Positions 1 through 11,850 of a stretch of 64,000 bases of DNA are shown in pieces. The position numbers and the translations under genes were made by a program. Source of the DNA: Darksidea phi. Lineage: Eukaryota; Ascomycota; Dothideomycetes; Pleosporales; Lentitheciaceae. The notes below the pieces were generated by a model. It saw only the letters and a program-made list of their open reading frames with translations, was not told the DNA's origin and did not search any database. The stretch covers positions 62,001-126,000 of the forward strand of contig JASJFT010000098.1 in NCBI GenBank assembly GCA_030770425.1, read 5' to 3'. Positions within the stretch are counted from its first letter, which is position 1, and the number at the start of each line of letters is the position of its first letter.

Positions 1-944
1 GGTCGACCTGGTATAATCTTCAAGGAGGATAGGATCATAGCGTTGGAGTATGATAGGTTAGAGAGGTAACTGGTTTTAGTCGTGTGTTGAGTGCTTTTTT
101 TTATTGGCGGTAAGGAAGGCTGAAGAATAGGGCTGCCACGACACAACTGTACCAAGCCTCCAAAAGGTCAATTGCGGCTTGTGTCTCCCAATAACTTCCT
201 TGCACTACGGAGTGGCCAGCTGAAGTCTCGATAAGCCCAGCCCTGGGAGCCCACCAATACGATATCGAAAGGGCAACTTGGTCTCAAGCCATGCGTATCG
301 GATCGATGGCCCCGCCGTTCTGATCGAAGTGACTCCGGCGAGGATGAACAGGGCGCGAGCAACAGGGTGCAAATGTGATAATGTTGCAGCTGAAATCTCA
401 CCTAGTCACATGAGATGAGTAATAGAGTAAGCAGAGCTGTAAGTATGCCTGTAACTATGCCGCAACCCCGCATAACGTACAGCCACTCACAAAAGAAATT
501 AACCCCCACCAACAGCGGACACTCAGCTGCGTCTCGGAGGCGCGCTTAAGAAAGCGGTAGTATCTATCTATCTTTCCAGCCATTTCCTTATCTTTGTTAA
601 TATTAAGTCGGTATAGGTGGTGTTCGACGTAGAAGTTCGGGTATGCTCGTCGTATTTTTACGAGCGTATCCGGCGCGGGCGTACTCTACTCGAAGCTTAC
701 TATACCGCTATTACTACGGCGCATAATCTTTAGAAAAGAATACTGACGACGCGATGGCTACTATCTATTCGATAGCGGCGCACACATAATACATGGTATT
801 TATGAGAATATAACATTAGTAAGAAGAATCATCATAGATGAGCCACCAAGTCAACTTGAGGATGAAGTCGCAATGGATCACAAGAGTCACCAAGGCAAAG
901 AAAGAAGCGAGAAGTGATGTGAGGAGTGTGAAGTGTTTGTATTG

Positions 945-1125
945 TGACTTTGACTTTGAACCCATATTGCTTTGACTTTGAACCAACCAACCAAGATGTC
1001 TTTGCATCAAACCATTAACCAACCAACCAAGATGTCTTTGAACCAACCAAGCAATGACCAAGATGTTTGACCAACCAAGCAACAACCATGACTTTGACCC
1101 AAGTAGCAACCATTGACTTTTGAAC
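945..1125. repeat. Imperfect CCAACCAA / GATGTCTTTG tandem repeat
   Basis: Blocks of ccaaccaa alternate with gatgtctttg and gactttgaacc, giving several imperfect copies of about 30-45 bp. The reverse strand is open over part of it (W/L/G-rich peptide), which is explained by the repeat and not by a gene. Confidence 0.7.
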
Positions 1126-1862
1126 AACCCAGAATTTTCCTTGCACCAAGGGACCCTGTGGCCTTGAACCACACCCTGTACCAGACACCAATAACGTCTC
1201 TTACCATCAGAGCATCAGCTGCTGGCACCGGCGGTGCGTCGAGGGAATGTCATCAGGGAATGGTCTCAGTTGAGAGGTTGCAGGAAGGCCAAGCACGAAG
1301 CTCTCAGATTCCACACGGCCTGCAACATGAACTTTGATCGACGCCCTGAGCTTCACATCTCTAACCCATGCCACGCAACAGCCTAGAGTGTCCAGACCCG
1401 AAGGCGCGTCTCTTCTGACTGAGCGTGACATGTCGGTTGAGGCCAGCAGCAAATGCTCTGAAGTGTTTTCGTTTTCGTTTTCGTATACGTATGCGGAGGC
1501 GAGGGGTCCTAAGGTCTACTCGGAAGACTTCAACCTTGGCGATGGACCAGGAGGTGGGATTGAGGAGTTGACACGATGTCGTCGTCGAGGATGAAGGAAG
1601 GGTGGAGGTCGACATGGTCTGTTGGAGTGGTGATGACATGGTGTGATGGAGGAAGGTTGTCATGTCGAAGAGAGTTGAAGACCATGTGAGGTGAAGTGGA
1701 CCAAGGCTTGAGACGACGACATCATGTCGATGATATCTCAAATGAGTCAGTGAAGGTCAAGAGTGATTCGCAGTGGAAGACTTACCTGGCTTGAGTGCCA
1801 AACCGAGAAGAGGATGGAGCTCATGATGGCTGGAGCTCAGGACTTGAGAGGAAGTGGAGCTT

Positions 1863-1913
1863 TTGGAAATGCTCGAGCTGTTGGAAATGCTCGTGCTGTT
1901 GGAAATGCTCGAG
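1863..1913. repeat. 18 bp tandem repeat, 2.8 copies
   Basis: The unit ttggaaatgctcgagctg occurs at 1863-1880 and 1881-1898 (one a/t change), with a partial third copy at 1899-1913. No gene is associated with it. Confidence 0.85.
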
Positions 1914-2339
1914 ACTCTGAATGTCAATTGCAGTAGAGAGGAGTGGAGTGGAGCTGCTGTGATGGAGAGTCTGGGAGAGAGTGCCCTCGAGCTGTTTAAG
2001 TAGGCGATACGCCGCCAAGGCCCTAAATACGCTAACGGATCATGTGCTCGCTTAATTCTAGCCAATAGAGTAAGAAGGAATAGACGGATAGAGTGAAGGA
2101 GGATTGGATTTTGGTAGAGAAGGGCTGGTGAGGCTGGTGCAGACTGTGGCTAGTAGCCCCGCCATTATGGTATGAAGATCGAATGAAGGCGAGTGTGGTG
2201 TGGGCATGCATAAGCTGGGCCAGGGCTACATGTGGTGACGGTTTGGGATAGGATTGAGATATCGGCATCCTTTTGGAATACTCGAGTCTCGCATATAGGT
2301 ATAGGACGGTATATAGGTATGATATATGTGTATTGGGTG

Positions 2340-2584
2340 TCAAGGCAGATGCTGACGGTAGCGAAAGGTCTCACTCAAGGTCGTGCGGCACTGCCACTGA
2401 GTCTCGCCTTCAAACATGGCCTCCAGTACAAGGCGAGGACTCGGGCCTGTGATACAGCAGAGTAAATAGACTCATGCCATTGCCAATATCTCGCCATGCT
2501 ATATTCAGGTCGGGGCTCAAGGCGGATGCCGGCGATCGCGGAAGGCCTCACTCAAGGTCGCGCGGCGCTGCCGCTGAGCCTCGC
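2340..2584. repeat. Diverged 68 bp direct duplicate
   Basis: Segments 2340-2407 and 2517-2584 align without gaps. I count 11 differences. Ten are transitions, and in nine of these the first copy has A or T where the second has G or C. The copies lie 177 bp apart. The pattern suggests cytosine deamination of one copy (RIP-like), though the sample is small. Confidence 0.75.
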
Positions 2585-3349
2585 ACAAGGCGACACCCCA
2601 GGCCAGCGATATAGAAGGGTATATAAACTCAAGTCACCTTCAGCATCTCGAGCATACAGTATCCTCAGCGAGCGTCCTTTGATGGCCATCCCTGTGAGGG
2701 CCGTGAAGCCCGCGTACGCTCTTTCGTATGGCGAGTGGACTCAATTCACGACCGCAAAAATTTCATAACAGGCCAACATATATGGCCGCTGACCTCTCGC
2801 ACTAAAAACCCACGATTGAGATCGTTCGCATCTATTGCTATCATACCCATGCCCATCAGGCCGAACCGGCCGTATCGTAAACACCAGAGCCTCGCCGAAA
2901 GCGATCAGTAGAGGCGCCAGACATGCCGAGAGCGTGCGCTGGCTCTGCCTATTCACCACCGCGTGCCGCTGCGTTACGTACTCTGAAGGCTCTCATATCC
3001 CCAGCCCAGAGCTGCCTTTCCTCCTACCCAAACGGAGTCCTCGACGGATACCACGATGCGACAGTCATATCATACCGCGGATTGCGTCCCGCCACATGGC
3101 TCAGGTACGTACACTCAGACCCAGACGCACAATGGTCGCAGTACTCGCAATTCCCTGATGGACATCTAGGCCCTCACCTGACATATCCCAGTTCAGACCA
3201 TCCTCTCCGCCGTCGAAGCCTTCGCCGTCACAGTCATTCTCTCCCACCGCACCGACTGTTCCATCAGCGTGCTACAACTCTAGACCCTCCATGAGCTTAA
3301 CAATCCGCTCCGTCCTCACCCTCTGCTCGTCCCGTTCAGGAGCCCGTCT

Positions 3350-4571
3350 CTACTTCTCCCCCTGCGTAAGCCGCTCTTTCTCCACGATACCCAGTTCTTG
3401 AATATTCGGCTTGCCCTTAAAAAACGCAGTCGCAATCACGAGCAGCCTTTCATACATCTCCAGCTTCCACGGCTCCACCTTTTGATGGTCTTTCGAGTTC
3501 TCCGACTCACTCCAGAGCAGGCGCGGACACGGATCTATACCCAGCGGCGGAAATAGGCTCTCGATAACAGGGTAGCAGGGGCTTTCTAGGTCCGGTTTGG
3601 GGCGGAGGTGGTTTCGCGGCCAGTTGTTGGATGAACCGTTCACGGTCACGGGTTACGGTCAACGTCCCCGACTGGAGCCGGGGGATGGCGCCTTCGTTGA
3701 CCAAGACGAGGACTGTGTACGGAGATGGGCTGGCCAGGCTTGTGCTTGGAGTTCTAGTGTTGGACTCAAGGTCATTCTAAGCTGCCTGTGGACCTCGCGG
3801 AGCGTTGAGCCGACGATGGACTGGCCGCTGGGGCGGGTTGGATGGGTGTATGCGATGCTCAATCGGCTTGTTTTGGAAGGTTTGGAACCGAATATGATGC
3901 TCGACACTGGCGTCAGCAAGGTTGCATTCATAGCATGTAAGAAAATTGGGACATTAGTACTTCTTCACCGAGGTTGAGTGCTTACCCTCTTTCAGAAACC
4001 GCACGTCAACATCCTACTTGTCCATCGCCACATACCTCTCCTTCCTCCTCTTAGCGACCGACCCCAGCCTATACTCCCCTTTCTCAGTCGTCCCCGCTAG
4101 TGGCGGTATATCGATCGACAAATCACCGAAGATATCCGTCAGGTCAGCTCCAGTGCGGGGCAGAATGAACAGTCCGCCAAACATGTTTGTCACGTTTTGG
4201 GGATCTATATGTGGTGCAGGCTGTTTGGTTGGCGGTCCTTTGTTCATGGCGATGGTGAAGTTAAGGCTGACTGGAATAAAGTGGTGTTTGGACCGAAGAC
4301 GGAAGAGGAGGGACTTGTCGCTTCTGGCATTACTGTGATGGGTGAGGACTTGCGCTGGACTTTGTAAGGCGTAGTATTGGGATGGTTCCGGGTGGATGGA
4401 CATGTCTTTGTTAGTATCAATCAGGTTATTGGTGTGAGATACAATTTCGAAGCACGCTACGTGTCGCGAATGGTAGGTGTCCGTGATATGATTAGTGTTT
4501 GATTCATGTACGATGGGCATGAGAAAGCGTGTACAGCCTGGGTCTGGGAAGTTCACCCTAGACGTCTCCAT
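3350..4571 (-). pseudogene. Probable broken gene, function unknown
   Basis: Three protein-like segments on the minus strand follow one another but cannot be joined without repair. The first begins at an ATG (4571) and reads 185 codons to a TAG at 4014-4016, ending in a basic stretch (VAKRRKERYVAMDK). Past the TAG the same frame continues as DVDVRFLKEG and then meets a GTAAGC donor and a TACTAAT branch-like site near 3965, consistent with a former intron. Downstream segments (about 3659-3931, 3507-3704 and 3350-3649) lie in different frames. The last one is plausible protein, with segments such as VEPWKLEMYERLLVIATAFF. I recognise no domain. It could also be an intact gene with introns that I have misread; the in-frame stop and frame changes make decay more likely. 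Confidence 0.4.
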
Positions 4572-4968
4572 CGCGTGCCCTCGGTTTGACTAGTCAATTG
4601 GTATGACGTTCTCGAATTGCGTGTCAGCCGAAAGGCTGGGGCTTAACACTTGCTATACTTGATCTCGATATTCTTAAATGACTACAGAACATTATAGAAA
4701 ATAGTGACCGATATAAGAGAGTATAGGGGATATAGCTGGGACAAGTTGCTAATTACCTGAAGCACTAGGCTGGGTACCAGAACAAATACAGACAGCGGGA
4801 GAAGTAATAGAAGTTGAGATTCCATGGGTAATTTAACCATATGTAAACTATGGGAGCAACCGTGATGCACTGCAATTACAATCCTAGGCGAAAAGAAAGA
4901 GACACTGACCTACTTGCAGAATCTCGCTACTTACTGACAAGGCAGCTTTACACCGCTCACCTTATAAA

Positions 4969-7086
4969 TCAAAGTTCCTCAGATGAGTCAACTGCCGAAT
5001 CAGACGACCACTTAGGAGTACTAGGCACGTCTGAGTCAAGCTGAGGACTATTCGGCCGATGAAGGGATGCCTGTTTCGCCAAAGGCGTAGGCTTGATCTG
5101 AGGAGAGACCTGTGGCGATGCCTCTGAGAATGGCTGTATGGAGGTGTCTGGGGAGTTATCTGAATAAGACTCGACCGAAGACTCAGTCGAGGATTCTAGC
5201 GAGCCCGTAGGGATTTGGGTCTTCGATTCCTGGGGAGGAGTGCTAGGAGCAGTAGGTTCCCACGTCTCATCGACTTCGGTATCCTGTATCGAAGCTGGCG
5301 TCTTGCTAGGCTTGTTGTTACCGGCAAACCGTTGTGCCAGTACAGTGTCATTTAGGAGATTTGGATCGTATTTCAGCGGTGCAGGCGCGCCAACCCAAAG
5401 CAGGCGGAACAGGCTAGCGAAGGTCACAAGACCGACGGCAACATCCTGTGCACTCCCCGCCCCACTGTCAATGAAGGGAAGGTCAGTAAAGCTGGACGAC
5501 AAGAGCATACTGAGTAGCCCGGCTTTGAGGAGCGTCACCCTACGTCTTCTCCTTGCCTGCACACCGGTGATCAGTGCAGTAGTTACAAGTCCGACGAAAA
5601 GCGAGATGACAGTCGCACGCCAGAGCGAGCGAAGAGCAAGCAGAAGTGCCTGTGGAATTGAAATATAGAGGAGAGTGCGAAGAACTCTGGAAGCGTGATG
5701 CCACATTATAGGGGCGACAACTAGGGGCGTGGCGAGAATAGCGCCAGTAGCACGGGGCATCCGACGGGCTTTGAGCCTGACGATACGGACAAATCTGCTA
5801 TCATAGATGGCCTTACTAATGGCGATCACCTTTGGTAGCACAAAGCGCCCAGCAATATCAACCTTCGGCCAGAATCGTCCGCGCATCCATCCATCGAAAA
5901 ATTCCAAGATCCGCGCTAAAAGATTAAGGTAAGCGATGCCGAAGTCGTGTGAGCTCCGAATGAAAGCATCAAGCGACGCCTCAGTGATAAACATCGAGGC
6001 AAAGTAACCGAAGGCGATGGACGAAACATCCTCGGCACGAATCCCAAAGGCCGATTGCCGCCACGTAGCTCCACCGCCAATCAAGACAACAAAGGATATA
6101 TAGTTGCGAACGAAGAAGGAGGCACCCGGACGGCGCTTGATCTTGAGCTGAATGTACGAGATGAGGCCAAGGGTAGTTAGGAAGACGAAAGTACTGCGGG
6201 GAAGCCAATCGAAGTCGCCATTGGAGATACCTTCGGTGACGACGGTGTTGGTGGTGTTGAAGGCGGCGAGGGTGACCTTCTTCAAGAAGCCGGATAATCT
6301 TTTCGTGTGGAATGCATACGGTTGACGAGATGGGCAGGCTAGGAAGGTGGTGATGCTGCTTCTTGATAAACTAAAAGCAGAGTTGGCGGTGATGGTGCTG
6401 GTACTGGCATTCTGTAGGGCTATAAAAAAGCTAGGGATGTAATGCCAGATACCAATAAAGGGAGCGAAGACGTGGTTCCATGTGGAAGCTTTGATTTCGC
6501 TCAACGAAGTGATACCGGAAGTCCAGAACAAGCCCAAGAATGCCAGGCTGGCGCGACCCCAGATATACTCCAACCCCTTCGCAAAGTGAGTGAGAATAGA
6601 ATTGCCGCCGAAAGGATTGAGGGTATCCCAGAAGCTGCTGAACCCAAGGATGGAAATGAAGGACTTAGCGAAGCGGGTGAATTGCATAAGAGGGTACCTC
6701 CATGCGCTTGCAATATCAGAGAAGATGCCTGTCCCAAACGCAGTCAAAAATTCTTCAAAACTAACGGATGCTGCGATTATATACTTCCACGCGCTTACAA
6801 TACCAGGGAAGAAGGCCGTCGAGATAGAACCGCAGGAATCCCCAAAGTAAGTAAATAGCGCAAGGGTATACTCCCACACGGATACAATGTAAGAAAAGAA
6901 GGCGACCCATATGTGAGATTGTTGGCTTTCCTCTGTGATGACCTGCTGGACAGCAGCATTGGCTGGGCCAGAAATTGGGGCGTAATGGCGACCGGCGGCC
7001 AGCAAGACGCCTGTACCATATATGCCAGCCGTCACTATGGGGTAACTTTGAGCGGTCAGGTAGGCCAATTGCAGGATAGCTGCCAT
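4969..7086 (-). CDS. Multi-pass membrane protein, hypothetical
   Basis: Single-exon gene of 705 residues. The open frame extends to 7107 but its first ATG is at 7086, giving MAAILQLAYLTAQ. The protein has many hydrophobic segments spread over residues 1-560, and a Ser/Pro/Glu-rich, probably disordered, C-terminal tail of about 140 residues ending in SSEEL. In the N-terminal third a degenerate motif recurs: IVSVWEY, IVSAWKY, IASAWRY and later IGIWHY, each followed by a hydrophobic run. This suggests repeated membrane units of roughly 40 residues. A basic loop (QARRRRRVTLLK) sits before the last hydrophobic pair. No enzyme motif was recognised. The family is unknown; membrane location is inferred from hydrophobicity only. 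The gene points toward the decayed gene at 3.3-4.6 kb. Confidence 0.7.
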   Translation of the reverse strand: MAAILQLAYLTAQSYPIVTAGIYGTGVLLAAGRHYAPISGPANAAVQQVITEESQQSHIWVAFFSYIVSVWEYTLALFTYFGDSCGSISTAFFPGIVSAWKYIIAASVSFEEFLTAFGTGIFSDIASAWRYPLMQFTRFAKSFISILGFSSFWDTLNPFGGNSILTHFAKGLEYIWGRASLAFLGLFWTSGITSLSEIKASTWNHVFAPFIGIWHYIPSFFIALQNASTSTITANSAFSLSRSSITTFLACPSRQPYAFHTKRLSGFLKKVTLAAFNTTNTVVTEGISNGDFDWLPRSTFVFLTTLGLISYIQLKIKRRPGASFFVRNYISFVVLIGGGATWRQSAFGIRAEDVSSIAFGYFASMFITEASLDAFIRSSHDFGIAYLNLLARILEFFDGWMRGRFWPKVDIAGRFVLPKVIAISKAIYDSRFVRIVRLKARRMPRATGAILATPLVVAPIMWHHASRVLRTLLYISIPQALLLALRSLWRATVISLFVGLVTTALITGVQARRRRRVTLLKAGLLSMLLSSSFTDLPFIDSGAGSAQDVAVGLVTFASLFRLLWVGAPAPLKYDPNLLNDTVLAQRFAGNNKPSKTPASIQDTEVDETWEPTAPSTPPQESKTQIPTGSLESSTESSVESYSDNSPDTSIQPFSEASPQVSPQIKPTPLAKQASLHRPNSPQLDSDVPSTPKWSSDSAVDSSEEL

Positions 7087-7480
7087 GGCTACTGGAGGTC
7101 TTCGCAAGACGTGTTCCTGCTATTGAGATCAGAGGATGTGTTGAATGCAATGCCAGAAAGCGATGTCCTGTTGAATTGGTGTCTTGGAGGCGCACAGATG
7201 CTGTTAAGTTCTTGATCGCGGGCACGAAGACCAGAAGAAAGAGGCAATGAAATTCGAGATGCATCCTTTGTCTGGCACGCAACAAGAAAAAGTTGAAAGC
7301 GACTTGCCCAATAGACTTAGTAGTATTTTGATAAAGAGAAACAAAAATACCCCGTAGGCTTGGAACTGCCGGCAGCATGTAAGAAATAACGATCTGCCAC
7401 AGCCTTAAAGCAGCCTTTCAGTACCGGAGGAGCGGTAGCTCAAAGAAGATGTTGGTTTCATGCGTCTTTTGCATTTGCAA

Positions 7481-8068
7481 TCATGGCGACACCTTCGTAG
7501 CCATAGCAATCAGTTCCCAGGTTCTTCCGCCCACCTCGTCAGCGCTCCTAACCTGTACGTCCCACCCTGGCCTAAAGCACCCTTTGTAGTCCTCCCAGTC
7601 AACCGTCGGTCCAATCCATATCACTTTTCCAACCTCTCGCTTGGCATATGTAGCTAGATACTCTTCCACCAGCCCGACACGTCGTGGATATATGAACAGC
7701 CATGCCGTGCTTTTCGCCGCAAGTGGGTCGAGGAAACGCGTGCCGGGCACGATGCGGTGATGCGATGCGGGGATGTAGCGGTTGGGGCTGGGCTGGACGT
7801 CGATGCCGACGATGTTCAGACAGTATGGTTCGGCGAGCAGCAGCGCCTCTAGCAGGCCATAGCCGCTGCCTACTGAGAGGGTAAGGCGAGGCGACGGCGG
7901 GAGAAGCGTAGCGAGGTGGGCGAGGAGGGGCGCGCTGACGGCGAGACAGCAGCCCGGGTGGACGGTTGGCCGCACGGAGAGGGATGGCAACGGAGGGAGG
8001 AGTGGTTCTGAGGGCGCAGAAAGCTCGATGTCGTACTCGGGGTCGAAGTCGTCGCTGAGCGCCGTCAT
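7481..8068 (-). CDS. Small SAM-methyltransferase-like protein
   Basis: Single exon of 195 residues starting at an ATG at 8068. Residues 60-110 read LTLSVGSGYGLLEALLL followed by a beta strand ending in an acidic residue (VGIDVQP). This matches the order of motif I (glycine-rich loop) and the motif II acidic residue of Rossmann-fold SAM-dependent methyltransferases. The rest is short for a full methyltransferase, and no substrate-specific domain is visible. The segment with WIGPTVDWEDYKGCF near the C-terminus is aromatic-rich. The gene is divergent from the vacuolar protease gene with 381 bp between start codons, so the two probably share an upstream region. The substrate is unknown; it could be a degenerate, non-catalytic methyltransferase fold. 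Confidence 0.7.
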   Translation of the reverse strand: MTALSDDFDPEYDIELSAPSEPLLPPLPSLSVRPTVHPGCCLAVSAPLLAHLATLLPPSPRLTLSVGSGYGLLEALLLAEPYCLNIVGIDVQPSPNRYIPASHHRIVPGTRFLDPLAAKSTAWLFIYPRRVGLVEEYLATYAKREVGKVIWIGPTVDWEDYKGCFRPGWDVQVRSADEVGGRTWELIAMATKVSP

Positions 8069-8449
8069 GGCGGGGTTTGCGGGCTGGAGACGCGTAGACT
8101 CATGGTAGGGCGGGCATGAGCACGGTGGTACTCTCTGTCATTCGGCTGCCGGCATAAGGAGAAGGTCTTTGCACACTGGAATAAATTCAATCATCAATCT
8201 CATATGCGTCGATGCGACAAGTCAAGCGGGGTGCCGGCGATGCTTCGTACATATCTCGGCATTCTTTTCCTGCATGGAGCTATGGCCATCACAGCTTTCC
8301 ATGTGCTTCCCCCCGCAGCAGCCTCCTCCAACCACCGCCGACGACCTCAAGCCACGAGCGAACGGCTTCAGGATACCACTGGCAGAGAGAGAGGCGGACC
8401 GACGCATATTTCCTTCATGTTGCTATAGCGTCGACCGCCCGAGCAAGCC

Positions 8450-11381
8450 ATGGCTCGCCTCTCCAATCCCCTTGGATTCACGCCGCTGCCCGTTATCATC
8501 GTGACGACATGCACCTACATAGCTCTCTTCGCTGCACTGCTCACCATCCACCTTACCGTTCCCCACTACCCGTCTAGCACGCCTGCTGGGACCAACCTTA
8601 CGCAAGCCTGGATTGATCTTGAGCACATTACCCGACGATTCCATCCGTACAACAGCCATGCCAACGACAATGTGCGAAAGTACCTGTTGTCAAGGGTCAA
8701 GGACGTGGTAGCCTCGAAGCATCTTGGCCACGACCGCGTTCAGATCATCGACGACAATGTCTCCAATGCCACCTTTTCGAACGGGAATACGACCGTGTAT
8801 TTCGAGGGGACCAACATCATTGTTGCTATCCGGGGATCTGAAGACAAGGAAGCATTTTATCCTCCCATCCACGCGCCATTGACCTCTACCCGTGCCTCAA
8901 GAAACGGTGGGGTTCTGGTCAACGCCCATTATGACTCCGTAAGCACCGGCTACGGAGCGACAGATGACGGTGTCGGCGTTGTTTCCGTGCTGCAGCTCCT
9001 CTCGTACTTCACCGAGCCGGTCAACTGGCCCCGGCGGACCGTGGTGCTGCTGCTGAACAACGGCGAGGAAGACTATCTAAACGGAGCCAAGGCCTTCATG
9101 CGCCATCCCATCTCGCAGGTACCCCACACCTTCCTCAATCTCGAGGGCGCTGGAGCTGGCGGCCGGGCAACGCTCTTTAGAGGCACTGACACCGAAGTCA
9201 CGAGCTTCTACAAGGCATCTAAGCATCCCTTCGGAACTGTGGTCAGCGGCGATGGCTTCAAGAAGGGGCTCATCCGCAGCCAGACCGATTATGTCGTCTT
9301 CAACGGCGAGCTCGGATTACGTGGACTCGATGTCGCCTTCATGGAGCCCCGAGCGCGATACCACACGGTGGAAGATTCGACGCGCGAGACTTCCCTAAAC
9401 TCCCTCTGGCACATGCTCTCTGCTGCCATCGCCACGACTTCAGGCTTGGCCTCTGACACTAGCAATGAGTTCAGCGGCGGCGGGAATGTGCGGACTGAAG
9501 GCAAGGTCGATGCTGGCACAGGCACCGATGCAGTGTGGTTTGATCTGTTCGGTAGGGCATTCATCATCTTCCGACTCCACACGTTGTTCGCTCTATGTAT
9601 CACCATCTTGGTTGTTGCGCCTGTCACCCTGATCGGACTCACAGTTGCACTCTCCAAAGCTGACAAGAACTACCTGTTCGCACGGAAGCAGTACATCCAC
9701 TCATCCGACGATGACCAGCCTGTGGAGCTCAATGGTTGGCGTGGCTTTTTCCGATTCCCGATCGTCTTCGTAGCCGCTACTGCCATTGTGGTTGCTCTTG
9801 CTTATCTGCTTGAGAGGTTCAATCCGCATATTGTCTACAGCAGCCCGTACGCTGTTTGGACGTGAGTCATCACTTTAACTCTTCTTCTTACCTACTAACT
9901 GGGCTAGTATGATGCTGTCAGCATGGTTTTTCTTCGCCTGGTTCCTGCTTCGTGGAGCGAGCGCGATGCGTCCTTCAGCACTCCAACGCATGTACACCCT
10001 CATCTGGCTCTTCGGCGGCAGCTTTGCTCTTCTAGCTTTCGTTACGGTGCTAGCGCAAAACTTTCAGATCGCAGGTGGCTACTGGGCTCTATTCTACTTC
10101 GCCGCCGTCTTCTTCGCCCTGCTGATCTCCTATATTGAGCTCTTCTTCGTTCCCAAAAAGTCCGTCTTTGTCCGCGGCTTAGATCAGTCAGACCGTGGAC
10201 GCCCCGACTCCGGCAGACCGCAGACCGGAACAACCAATGGTGCTCGATCCGAGGACCGTCCGCTTGTGGACGACGATGCCACCGAGACGACATCGCTCCT
10301 TAGAGGTGACCGCCGAAGCTTTAGACGATATGACGGCCGACAACAGTCTGCCAGCGAAGACACCGATCAAGGCGAGCGAGCAGGTTCGGTAGATCTAGGC
10401 CATGCGTACCCAGGAGAGCAAGAATGGAGTGGAAAGCTTCCAAGCTGGCTCTGGATTCTCCAATTCCTGCTTCTAGTCCCCATCATTGTCACACTCGTGG
10501 GACAGATTGCGCTCCTTCTCACTTCGGCTTTATATCAGACCCCTGCCGACGGAAGCCCGACGTTCTTCATCTATATCGCATTCGCCGCTCTCACTACCCT
10601 GCTTGTAGCTCCAACTGGACCATTTATTCATCGCTTTACCTACCATGTACCGACCTTCCTCTTCCTTATCTGCATCGGCACGGCTGTCTACAATCTTGTA
10701 GCTTTCCCATTCTCCAGAGAACACCGGTTGAAGGTCTACTTTGTGCAGCAAGTCGATCTCGATAGCGGGGTGAACACCGTCTCCCTCACTGCGCTCGATG
10801 GATACGTTCAACGGATCATCAAGGAAATACCCAGTGCGCAGGGCCGTCCTATCAATTGCAGTATTCCAGATGTCGTCACCCGCAAGGAGCTGACCAAGTG
10901 TGCATGGGAGGGATTGCCCGCCCAAGTTGTGCCTAAAGCGTCGCCCTTTAGCAACAAAACCCACCCTATGTCCTGGTTAGATTACTCAATTACCAAAAGT
11001 AAGGCCAATGAGGCGACAATTCGCGTTGTGGGGCGGAACACACGCGCGTGTCGCATCGCGTTCGATACGCCGATCGCTGATCTGACCGTCGCTGGCGGCG
11101 TTTCAGATGACCCCCGCTTCAATGCAACCGGCGACAACGGCAGCCGAGAGGTGCGCCTTTGGCATCGGGAGTGGTCTCAACCCTGGAACGTTAGCGTGAA
11201 ATGGGATCGCGACGCCACTTCGAATTCGTCGCTTTCTGGAAGGGTGGTTTGTCTATGGTCTGATGCCAATACGGGCGCCATTCCGGCTTTCGACGAGGTG
11301 CAGCACTATCTGCCTGTGTGGGCCATCGCGACAAAAATCAGCGATGGGCTGGTAGAAGGGTCCAAACGTTTCACGGTTTGA
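8450..11381 (+). CDS. PFF1: Vacuolar membrane protease, peptidase M28 (Pff1-like)
   Basis: Two exons, 8450-9861 and 9908-11381, joined across a 46 bp intron (GTGAGT donor, CTAAC branch site, TAG acceptor). The join restores codon ACT and gives 961 residues, the usual size for fungal Pff1 proteins (yeast YBR074W). A membrane anchor at residues 15-36 is followed by the lumenal M28 metallopeptidase domain. The expected zinc and catalytic residues are visible: H160 in AHYDSV, D172 in GATDDG, the E206-E207 pair in NNGEED, E232 in LEGAG and H305 in YHTVED. Several membrane spans follow (about residues 365-630, interrupted by a charged loop), then a lumenal C-terminal domain. The family acts at the vacuolar membrane; the exact substrate is not known. 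All key residues are intact. Confidence 0.93.
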
Positions 11382-11850
11382 GGGGTCCATGATTTCTATA
11401 TGAGGCTATCCTGCTCGCCCTATGCGATGCGGTCCATGCTGTCATCTCCTTTTCTTTGGGCTGCGATATCCTGTCTGGATGCATATAAGCACGGCGTTTC
11501 TGGCATTACTCCCAACACGTTATTTCTGGCGTTCTATGCAACATCTGTCTTTCTTCTTTCCTTTCTTTCCTCCCTTGTGCGTCTCAGTACCTGCATCTTA
11601 CGGCTTGTATGTCTTCACGTGCCTCGATAACACCATGCACGCCGCCCTACTCGGCCATTAATGAAAACGAATACTACGATTGCCCCGGACGCGTACGTTC
11701 CAACCCAGAATTACGCAAACGCAGCACTCATAAATCTCATCATCGGATTCGCCCAACTACTTCCATTCGCTTTTGTGATCAGGTTTCACGCCTGAGCCCA
11801 CCTACCGACTGCCAGCAACATTCCAACTCTCACCAACATACAGTGCGACA

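Larger units (their letters stand above)
1..3349. other. Gene-poor left end
   Basis: No reading frame here has a convincing start, codon pattern or recognisable domain. The stretch holds short tandem repeats at 945-1125 and 1863-1913 and a diverged 68 bp duplicate at 2340-2407 and 2517-2584. The 560-830 part is AT-rich with dense stops in all frames, as in an old transposon remnant, but no transposase motif could be read. Confidence 0.6.

Noticed and set aside
6761..7378. 205-codon minus-strand frame overlapping the membrane protein start
   Set aside because: Overlaps the N-terminus of the 705-residue frame on the same strand, which has the better ATG and longer coding pattern.
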